From Nicotiana tabacum (lineage: Eukaryota > Streptophyta > Magnoliopsida > Solanales > Solanaceae): 64,000 bases of DNA. The stretch is from contig NC_134095.1 of assembly GCF_000715075.1 (NCBI RefSeq), forward strand, positions 54,308,419 to 54,372,418, read 5' to 3'. The first letter of the stretch is position 1; the number at the start of each line of letters is the position of its first letter. Position numbers and translations under genes: made by a program. Positions 55,408-64,000 of this stretch are shown in pieces. The notes below the pieces were generated by a model that had not been told where the DNA came from, made no database searches, and saw only the letters and a list, made by a program, of their open reading frames with translations.

Positions 55408-56590
55408 TTTTTCTGATAAGGTAAGAATTTATTTATAAGGTACCAAGATGGTACAAAAAGATACAGAAAACATCCCAAATTACAGCATCAGTAAACTGGT
55501 TTCCCCCTTTAACACCTCCAGAAATTCCATATAATGACTCAGATTTCCTAACTGACTACATTTGCACCAAAAGTTACAGATTATGAAGACATATATTCTT
55601 AATTCTAATAATGTGATTTCTATGCCCTTCAAAGCAAGCGTTGTTTCTTTCCAGCCATAAGGTCCATAAAATGCACAATGGAATGGTTCTCCACACGTGT
55701 TTCAGCCTTCTAGGTACTCTATGAGATTGCCAAGCTTCTAATAAGCCCCTCACGGGTTGAGGCATCACCCAAGAAACACCACAGATGCTAAAAAATAGAT
55801 CCCAGCATAGCCCAGATACTCTGCAATGAAGGAGATTTTTTTTTTAGCATTTTTTTTATTCCCCTCCCCATTTGATCCCTTTGTTGGAGCTATTGCTCCT
55901 TTGGTTACTCGAACCCACGACCCTGGGGTTGTAGGTGGGGGGTGCTTACCATCTTAGCAACCCCCTCTTATCGCAATGAAAGGAGTTGGGTCACTGATTC
56001 TTGCTCTTCTTCACATAGATAACACCTATTGCACAGGTTGAAGCCTCTTTTCTGCAAAGTATCCTGAGTCAAACAAGCTCCGCAGGCTGCTATCCACCCA
56101 AAGCAAGCTACCTTAACTGGAGCTTTGGTTTTCCAAATAATCTTCCAAGGCCAGTTATTATCTCTGTGATTTGACTGTTCTATCAACCTTTTGTAACAAC
56201 TTTTCACTGAGAAAGTATTATTCTTGCTGACAGTCCAAATCAAAGAATCCACCTTGTTATGATCAATTGCAACCTGTCCTACTAGCTGCAGCAATTAGCA
56301 AACATCCTCAACTTCCTAATCATCCAAATTCCTTCTGAGAACCAGCTGCCAACCTGTATCTGAGTAGAAATCAGAGATGGTAGCATCCCTGTTAACAGAA
56401 AATAGAACAAATTAGGGAATCTAGATTTCAGACACTCATCCTCTGTCCATAAGTTTGTCTGAAACTTGATTCTTTGTCCATTTCTAACTTCCAATTTAGT
56501 ATAATCTAAAAATTCTTCCCATAGTCTGCTAATGCACTTCCATAAACCTCTTCTTGCCTTCGTTAGTGTTTGCGAAAGCCCCAGTTAGAA
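55408..56590 (-). pseudogene. 5'-truncated L1-type LINE remnant
   Basis: Minus-strand frames give, in order, a linker (MEVRNGQRIKFQTNLWTEDE, 56494-56282), the zinc-binding domain after plant LINE RT (SVKSCYKRLIEQ, WKIIWKTKAPVKVACFGWIA, CNRCYLCEEEQESV, 56294-55968) and a C-terminal part (WRTIPLCILWTLWLERNNACF, 55768-55574). The 3' end carries the usual GTACCATCTTGGTACC word before an A-rich tail (plus-strand T run near 55405). The RT palm is missing. A SINE sits in the middle. Confidence 0.75.
55835..55972 (-). mobile_element. tRNA-derived SINE inserted in the LINE remnant
   Basis: The flanks gcaatgaaggag (55823-55834) and gcaatgaaaggag (55973-55985) are a target duplication. On the minus strand the element starts TAAGAGGGGGTTGCTAAGATG with an A-box-like TGGTAAGCACC and a B-box-like GGGTTCGAGTA, and ends in an A-rich tail (T runs on plus at 55835-55860). 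Length 138 bases. Confidence 0.75.
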
Positions 56591-56869
56591 GATGTTTACT
56601 GTATGTGGTAGTGGGTAGATGACCAATCTTGCTGTATTGGTTGGAGTTGGTTATAGTTGAAAAGATCATTGTCGGATGGAAGTAGGCATGTCTTTATCGT
56701 CTGAAACTGTCTTACAAGACTACGGCTTCAATTTCATTTCACCAGATGCGTCAAGAAATCATTAGTTGCATGTAGAACAACTCCTCGGCACTTCATTCAA
56801 AAAAGGCGAACTAGCAGACAATGCAATAGACAGAACCTGACCATTCATTGACCATGCACTTACTGGCTA
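56591..56869. other. Spacer, nothing recognised
   Basis: No coding frame or repeat was recognised. Confidence 0.4.
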
Positions 56870-56983
56870 TGTTGCGTGGACTCTCCAAAATGTAGCCGCA
56901 CCCGTGTCGGATCCTTCTAAAATGCACTACTTTTGGAGGATCCGACACGTATCCGGCCACATTTTCGGAGAGTCCGAGCAACA
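56870..56983. mobile_element. Foldback MITE (114 bp)
   Basis: The left arm tgttgcgtggactctccaaa...tgtcggatcc pairs with the right arm ggatccgacacg...ggagagtccgagcaaca, leaving a loop of about 20 bases. tggcta (56864-56869) and tggctt (56984-56989) look like a target duplication. The superfamily was not determined. Confidence 0.75.
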
Positions 56984-56989
56984 TGGCTT

Positions 56990-58210
56990 ACTGGGTACTT
57001 ATATTAAATGTATGCAATACAGGATTATCAAAATTAAAAATTAAATACATGAGTGCTTAAGCAATTTGAATAGGTATGCTTGCTTTCTAATGAAGAATGC
57101 TATATTCTTCCTCTCTATCTTGGCTCAAAATGATTATGTGAATTACTAGGAGCAGAATTCACCATATTCTCCTACTTTTGGCCTCTGGTGATCTGCGGTT
57201 GGCTCTGTTGAACTGAGCTTCCTTGGGACTGATATATTCATTTTAAATGTATAACTGTATCTGTTTTAACTAGAATCCTTATTGGTGTCTGATTTACTGA
57301 TTCTTGGTAGGTATCTTGGCATTAAAAACTAGCAAAACTATAACGAAAAAAATAGCAAACTACCTGACCTGAATTATATTATTTCTAGTAAGAACTGCAA
57401 AAGCCTGTCACATGTGTTTGTCCTGGAGAATCAGATGCAACAAAGATTTTCCACATTTGTGCATTGTGCTATGGATGAGCTGATAAATGATAATCTTTTT
57501 TTTTTCAGGGTTAATGTTGGCGTCATAAAATATGGGAAGAGCCTTCAGCATAACCATAGGAGCTCAACAATTTCTACTCTACAAGCTACTTGTACCTACT
57601 CAAATTTTAACCTGTGAAGTCGGGCCAAGGCACTTGTCTTCTGTCTCGCTAAATCTTAATAACTGCATTCAGCTTGCCAGTTATGCTTTTAAGTAAAGTC
57701 CTAAAACATGTTTATCATTGACCTTGATATTTGAACCTCTTCCTTTCTTTGCCAAATTGAGCAAGTGAATTTATATTAACGATGAAGACGGATGTTCGTT
57801 TCTTTTTAGAATATCTCAAAGTTGCTATCAACATATTGAAGTCTATTTCCCAAGTAGTTAAATAATATGAATAATGTTGTACCACCTATTTGTATACATA
57901 GGTGCCCACTGCTTGTTCTAATTTTTAAGTTCTTGAAATAGTTTGGTACATTCAAATTTCAATGTGCCAATCATTTCTTTTTGGGCAATCTTGGTTGCAT
58001 TACCTATCTCTCTATTGATACCGTAACTTCCAATGTTTATAGTATTTCTGCAATTTTTACTTTTTCTGAGGCTTATCTCTAGTTGTGTTCCAGTTACCAG
58101 TTGCTGTTATGTATTGATACTTTTGTGTTACAATTACTCCTTGAGCTTGTATTCTAGTGGTGATGGAGAAACTTTCTGATGTATAATGCGAAGCCCATGG
58201 CGAAGCTAGT
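56990..58210. other. Spacer, nothing firm recognised
   Basis: No conserved coding frame. A frame at 57414-57617 begins without a recognisable domain and is preceded by a pyrimidine-rich tttttttttcag at about 57498-57509. That could be a splice acceptor for a downstream 3' UTR exon of the 54359 gene, but nothing else supports it. Confidence 0.35.
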
Positions 58211-58386
58211 TCCCGTAGTTTTGACTTGCTCTTAGGCTACCACTGACTGGCTTCATGCACATAGGGTTAAGTGCTTTCTCAATCCAAGCTAACTAATATC
58301 CCGTAGTTTTGACTTGCTCTTAGGCTACCACTGACTGGCTTCATGCACATAGGGTTAAGTGCTTTCTCAATCCAAGCTAACTAATA
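58211..58386. repeat. Perfect 88-bp tandem duplication
   Basis: The unit starting tcccgtagttttgacttgct at 58211 is repeated without any mismatch from 58299 to 58386, ending aagctaactaata each time. Identity across both copies means the duplication is recent or an assembly artefact. Confidence 0.95.
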
Positions 58387-59093
58387 GAATAAAAGAGAAG
58401 AAAGGAAGATTTTATAATAATTCACCCCATTTTTAGAGATTCGCCTCACCGTTAGCTAAGGAAATGAGACGAAGGGAAAGCTTAGTCTGATCATTTGAAG
58501 TGATAAAATCTTGAAAAGATAAGAAATATACTCCTTAACTTTCTTTCTGCTTCTTTCTACTATTAAGTTATATTGTTCTTCCAGACTGGACAGTTTTTTT
58601 GAACATTTTGTTCTTAAAATTACATCTCTCGTGAAGAAAAAGAGGTAATTATATTAAAAGCAACATTTTTTCTTCTTCTTTGGTTTAACAACACCGCAAA
58701 GCTCGACTAATTCGAGTCCGCGTTACATGCTCTCTAACATGGTAGAGCACTCCTAACCAAAATTGTAGCAAGGTTAATTGAATGTACTTGGTATGAAGCA
58801 AAATATGTTTGGTGCTGAGAGCAAAAACTGGCAATAATAATTTTTTCAAACTTAGTTGCAATTTGGGAATTGTTTGACATTTAATATAGCTTCTTCTACT
58901 AATTATTGCTACACCTTTTTGTTTCAAAAAGTATATACATTGCATATGGACAGAGTCATCATCAAAGAAGTGATGGGAAGAAACTGACAAAGAAGCTAAA
59001 ACTGAATTCCAGGATCTTATTAGATTTGGTTTTGACCAGACCATTCTTCCAAATAGAGAAATTTTAATATATATATATATTTTTTTTATGTGC
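58387..59093. other. Spacer, nothing recognised
   Basis: An ATG-started frame of 119 codons on minus (59044-58685) has no recognisable domain and a low-complexity context; it is not called as a gene. Confidence 0.35.
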
Positions 59094-59110
59094 AGTTACT
59101 AGTATCAGAT

Positions 59111-59377
59111 TCTCGTATTTCCTATACCTCTTATATTGCTGGTACTTTGTTTTGTATGGTATTTATGTTATGTTATGGATTTTATGGTACTTTATGTTGT
59201 TTTATTATGAGTCTATTGATAGTACTAATATAGTGTATCTTGTTGCCTCTTTGAGCCGAGGGTCTCCTGGAAACAGCCTCTCTGCCCCTCGGGGTAGAGG
59301 TAAGGTCTGCGTACATATTACCCTCCCCAGACCCCACTTGTGGGATTACACTGGGTTGTTGTTGTTGTTGTTGTTGT
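59111..59377 (+). mobile_element. TS-type SINE or 5'-truncated RTE LINE with intact target duplication
   Basis: Perfect 17-bp flanks agttactagtatcagat at 59094-59110 and 59378-59394 define a 267-base insertion. The 3' half (gagccgagggtctcctggaa, gtaaggtctgcgtacatatt, cagaccccacttgtgggatt) and the (ttg)n tail are the 3' region shared by the tobacco TS SINE and RTE LINEs. The 5' half is T-rich with no clear pol III boxes, so a truncated LINE is as likely as a SINE. Confidence 0.85.
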
Positions 59378-59394
59378 AGTTACTAGTATCAGAT

Positions 59395-60459
59395 ATCACA
59401 TACTATATGATATATCCTATCCTTCAAGTCATGTGGGTAATGGAGATGAAGGCATGGTCTACATCTGTTTGTTCCCCCTCATTTGCTTACTTGGTCCTAC
59501 ATAAATATGTAATGTCTTGATTTGCTTTTTCTTATTTGGCCAACAAAATACTATATTATTTCCTGCATTCATAAGATTCATCAAACATCTTTTATTGGCT
59601 ACAATTTTTTGCTTTCTTTGCTGGTAATTTCAAGTTCAAAGGTTGTGATGTAATCACCTTTTGGCATGGTTCAGAAGATCATTTTAACCACTTCTTGGGA
59701 TATTACAAACTATTTGTTTGGAATATAAAAGTAAGTGAGTTTGTATTGAAACTTTAAGGTCAAATAGTGGGAGTTGTCTAAATGCTCCCTCTACTCCACT
59801 TTTTCCTTCACAGAATATGAAATTTGTGTTCCCCTTTGTCTCTATATTGGCAACTTACAGACAGTTTAGTATGTGTCCAAATTATGAAGTGCTCTCTCTG
59901 TTTCCACAGATTCAGAAAATGTGATCTTGACTTTTAATACCTTCAATGAATTATTCCATAAATCCTGCCTGAAAATTTCAACCCAAAAAAAAAAAAAAAA
60001 AAAACATGGGTGAGCTAAGGTGCCCATGGCTGCTTTCAGAAAGATTTCTTATTATATCATAAAAATCTTGACAATTAGTGTCATTACATGAGCATTTATC
60101 TTTGGTTTTAAGAGTTACTGCTTTTTGTTGTCTAGTTTATTTTTTTCTTTTAAAAATTCCTCTTATCTCTATGGTGGATTAAAATCACATATGATGCAAC
60201 TTCAATCAGCTTAAGCTAAAATATAAAATCTCAGCATAAAAATGGATAGGAAGAAATGAAGAAGCAAATGAACTACACCAATGTTTCTGAAATCTGTACA
60301 GAGAATCCCAAGACATTATCCAATACTAGGAACAAGAGCTTTCCTCTCCTTCCAACAATAGGTTGACTTGCTACCTAATATCTTGGGAATTAAAGAAAAT
60401 TAATTCCTACTCCTCTTAGTCAAAGAAAAAAACAGAAAATAAAACAAAAATAATCAGCT
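59395..60459. other. 3' flank of the receptor kinase gene
   Basis: No gene is seen. It includes a run of 20 A (59985-60004) and must hold the 3' UTR of the minus-strand kinase gene near its right edge. Confidence 0.45.
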
Positions 60460-63400
60460 TTAAGTTGAGGACTGTTTTATTAGAGGTTGAGAAGTTTTCC
60501 CAAATTCTTCAGGTGAACTCTTCACTTCCATTAAAAGTGCCACCACTTCTTTCATTGTTGGTCTTTCAGCCGGCGATGAGTTCACACAGAACATCGCTAT
60601 TCCAAGCGTTTGCAGCATTTCTTGCACCATTTGATCCGTTAAACCTTGTAACTTAGCGTCAAGAACTGTAACAGCTGGTTCAAAGCTTCCCATCTTCTTC
60701 TTTACCCACTCGACGATGTGTAGCCCATCACCTATCTGAGAATCAACAGCACTACGACCACTAAGTATTTCCAGCAGCACCACTCCATAACTATAGACAT
60801 CGCTCTTTTCTGTTATATTCAGCGTGTATCCGTATTCTGCAAAGTCAACAAGCATTTGTGTCACACTCAACGAACTATGACTCGTAAATCAAACATTTGA
60901 AAATTATCATGATATATTTACAACATGCAAAGTGCAACGTGTTTGTTAAGTAACTTTGATGGACTGGCCGGTAAATATATTTCAACGTTTATGATGAGAA
61001 GCAGAAGATGAAAAGTTATGTACCTGGAGCAATATATCCATAAGACCCTGCTACACTAGACATTGCGTGGTGATAGTTTGGCGAATTCATTAGCTTTGCG
61101 AGTCCAAAATCTGCTATATAAGCATCGAACTTGGAGTCGAGCAGTATATTATTGCACTTGACATCTCTATGAAGAATGGCCGGAACACAGTCCTGGTGCA
61201 GATAAGCAAGGCCTTGAGCTGATCCAACTGCAATTTTATACCTAATTTCCCACTCCAAGTTTCTGTTACTTTGCAAGAGCTGGTGAAGATTGCCATTTGA
61301 AATGTAGTTGTAGAGTAGAAGCTTAACGCTCCTATTTGAACAATATCCCAATAACTTCACTATGTTCCGATGCCTAATATGTCCAAGAATTTGAATTTCT
61401 GCAGCAAAAGAATCTACTGGCTCCTCATCTTTCTTTGTTTTCCAAAGTTTCTTCACTGCAATCACGTCGCCATTAGGCATTTCTGCTTTATAAACAACAC
61501 CTGAACAGCCCTTTCCAATGATGTTTTCATCTTTCAAGCAATCCAAGATGTTGTCGATGGTAAAATTGAACTTTTGAAAGGGGATGAAAGTCCATGGGTA
61601 GGAAAAATCTTCTGCACCGACAGAGAAGGCCGACATGCCTTGAGACTTCTGAAACACATATATGTGGTTTCGCGTCACAATAATCCAAGTAGCCACAACT
61701 GCTATGGCTACAGAAGTCAGAATTACCGCAACCAAGGCTATGGTTTTCGCTGACTTCAACCCGTTCTTTCCCATTATATGTGAAGAACAACTAGAACCAT
61801 CAATAGATTGACAGAGCTTTGAATTATCCAGAAAAGAATATGAATTGAGAGTTCTAAAGAACGGTGTGACTGGAATCGGCCCCGAGAAATTGTTGTACGA
61901 AACATTCAGGGAAGTAAGGCTGGTCAGGAAGCTAAGAATTATGATCCTTCCACTCAACAAATTATGAGAAATATCAAGAGATTGCAACTGTGTCAAACCA
62001 GACAACGTTTCAGGAAGTTCACCAGTAAAACGATTCGAGCTCAAATCCAAACTGATTGTTAAGCTTGTGACATAACCAAGCTCAGATGGAATCTCACCAG
62101 AAAAACTATTCGAGCTCAAATCAAGTAGAGTTAACTTCTGCAAGTTCTTAAAAGACTTTGGAATTTGACCAGTAAGCAGATTATTGCTGAGAATAAGTTT
62201 GTTCAAGTAACTGAGATTGCCAAAACTTGAAGGGATCTCACCAGTGAAGCTGTTCCTGCTCAGATCAAGCTGCTCTAAATTCACAAGCTCTCCCATCTCG
62301 TCTGGTATTTCCCCAGTTAGGTAATTGTTGTGAACGTCCAACAGCTCAAGAACCGTAATGTTGGAAATTTCAGAAGGCAAGCCACCAGAGAAATGGTTCA
62401 TGTACAAATCAAGAAACACGAGGTTCTGCAATTGACCGATCTCCTTAGGAATTGGTCCTGAAAGCTGATTCTCTCCGAGCCTCAACCTCACTAGAGACTG
62501 GCATCTCGCAACACTCCGAGGCAATCTTCCTGTTAACGAATTCCCAAGAAGCAACAATTTACTCAGCTGCTTCAAATTAAATATCTCCTCAGGGATCGAT
62601 CCGGTAAGCTTGTTCCTCGAAAGATCTAGCGCATAGAGCTCAGTACAGTTTCCAAAAGCAGCTGGAATGGTACCTGAAACTGAATTCCCCCACAAGAAAA
62701 AACTCTGCAAGTACTCTAACTTACCAACTTGCCACGGAATTTGCCCCGATAGTTGGTTCTTATCTAGCTGAAGAGCTGTTAGGCTAGTGCAGTTACTTAA
62801 CTGCCATGGTATAGAACCAGTAAATGCATTATCAGACAAATGAAGTTGTTCAAGAACCGATAGCTTCCCCAAGTCACCGGGAATTTCACCGGACAACTCA
62901 TTTGCAGAAACATCAAGAATCACAAGGGATGAACAATTCGAAACCTCAGCCGGAATAGGTCCAGTTAATGAATTTCCCCATAAAAGCAAGCTAGTTAGCT
63001 TTTGTAACTTACCCAACTGAGGAGGGATTGAACCAGTGAGCTTATTCATATGCAGATACAAATACCTCAGCTCTGATATCATCCCAAGTTCAGGCGGTAT
63101 CGAACCGAATACCTCAGTATCATAAATTGCCAGTGTTTGAAGATTGATCAAATTCCCAAATGTGGGTGGAATAACACCAGAAAGACCGGTGGCCGCGGCA
63201 CCAAACATTGTAAGATTGGTGAGCAGGCCTAATAGTGCAGGAATTTCACCAGTCAAATATGGATTTCCCCCAATCCTAAACTGCTGGAGTGACAACAAGG
63301 ACCCTAACTGTGATGGAATTGACCCATTGAGGAGATTATCTTGAAGACAAAGGATTTCTAGGGAAGAAAGATTAGCAAGCTGAGGCGGGATCTTACCAGT

Positions 63401-63925
63401 CAATCTATTTGAATTCAAGAACAAGAATTGAAGTGAAGTAAGCCCACCAAGTTCTGAGGGAATAGACCCATAAATAGAATTAGAAGAAAGGTCTAAAAGC
63501 CTAAGATGAGAGAAAGAACCAAATGATGGAGGAATAGTACCAGAGATATTAGTAGAAGAAAGATTAAGAAGCTGCAGAGAAGAAAGGGCAGAGAGTTCAG
63601 AGGGTAAATAAGAGAGATTGAGGAATGTATTTGGGATAGAAAGTGAAATAACTCTTTCTTGAGGAGAACAAGTAATCCCTTGCCAAGAACATGGAGTTGA
63701 ACTTAAAGGATTCCAAGAAGAAAGCACAGAAGAAGATGATTTTGCGTAAGGGTCAGCTGCTTTAAGAAGAGAAAGCAGGGCTTGTCCATCAGATGAAACA
63801 GAGCTAACTAAAACTACTGTTTTTGGACTCAAACTTACCCAAAAGAAGAAGAAAAACAAGAAATAACATGAAGTGAAAGTTGCTGAAGAAGAAGAGGTGA
63901 GAAAATGGTGGTTTTTCTTCTCCAT
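60460..63925 (-). CDS. LRR receptor-like kinase, RGI5/At1g34110-like
   Basis: Two exons, 63925-61024 and 60836-60460, with a 187-base GT-AG intron, give 1092 residues (Arabidopsis At1g34110 is of similar size). Order: signal peptide (about 1-45), LRR N-cap with paired Cys (LSSWNPLSSTPCSWQGITC), some two dozen leucine-rich repeats, a C-cap, a membrane span at about 729-751, and a kinase domain. Kinase landmarks are GKGCSGVVY (804), AVKK (Lys 825), HRDVKCNN (919) and DFG (939), so an active RD kinase is expected. The intron falls in the activation-segment APE motif. RIGG at 217-220 matches the RxGG motif used by RGF-peptide receptors. Likely a plasma-membrane receptor for sulfated root growth factor peptides; that role is inferred. 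Some 75 bases of leader lie to the right. Confidence 0.93.
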
Positions 63926-64000
63926 TATTGAGCTTTTTGGAAATGGAGAAAACAGTGAAAAACAAGAAATGGGATTCTAGTAGAATGGTGTTTGAAAGTT

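Noticed and set aside
58685..59044. Minus-strand ATG frame of 119 codons
   Set aside because: No recognisable domain, AT-rich neighbourhood, no promoter or splice evidence; probably chance.

Overview
The window looks like plant nuclear DNA from a Solanaceae genome, most probably a Nicotiana species. The evidence is long nested Ty3/gypsy LTR retrotransposons (Tat/Ogre-like and Tekay-like chromovirus), SINE/LINE tails ending in TTG repeats as in the tobacco TS SINE, MITEs inside introns, and plant genes with GT-AG introns. This is inferred from remembered family features; no database search was possible.

Layout. Bases 1-20178 are nested retroelements. The 3' part of a Tekay-like LTR (1-2412) sits in the 5' LTR of a non-autonomous element with a tRNA-Asp type primer site (2413-9005). 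That element lies in an older LTR (9006-9262 and 20145-20178), which a complete minus-strand Tat element 'A' also interrupts (9268-20139, 5-bp target duplication). A carries decayed gag-pol plus a spliced gene on the opposite strand (10203-12918). Bases 20646-33268 are an Ogre-like minus-strand element 'C' with a 3.7-kb LTR, a minisatellite downstream of pol, and 5' LTR/gag deletions; it keeps an AGGTT target duplication. A decayed RTE-type LINE endonuclease follows (33720-34470).

A gene island then starts. A three-exon hypoxanthine phosphoribosyltransferase gene (35095-40182, +) has introns holding two MITEs, a SINE, a possible Helitron and an (AT)n tract. It converges on a small uncharacterised plant gene (40982-41329, -). 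Next is Tat element 'B' (41738 to about 49213, +), fused directly to the 3' end of a Tekay chromovirus 'D' (about 49214-52851).

The right part is gene-bearing: a small protein with a likely mitochondrial presequence (54359-54832, +), a LINE remnant with a SINE inside it (55408-56590), a foldback MITE, a perfect 88-bp tandem duplication, a TS-type retroposon with a 17-bp target duplication, and a two-exon LRR receptor kinase (60460-63925, -). The kinase resembles Arabidopsis At1g34110/RGI5 and has the RxGG motif of root meristem growth factor receptors.

The host genes look intact and unrelated in function. All retroelement coding regions are broken, often by C-to-T or G-to-A changes. The most unusual feature is the intron-containing antisense gene shared by Tat elements A and B: its first intron is at the same place in both copies.
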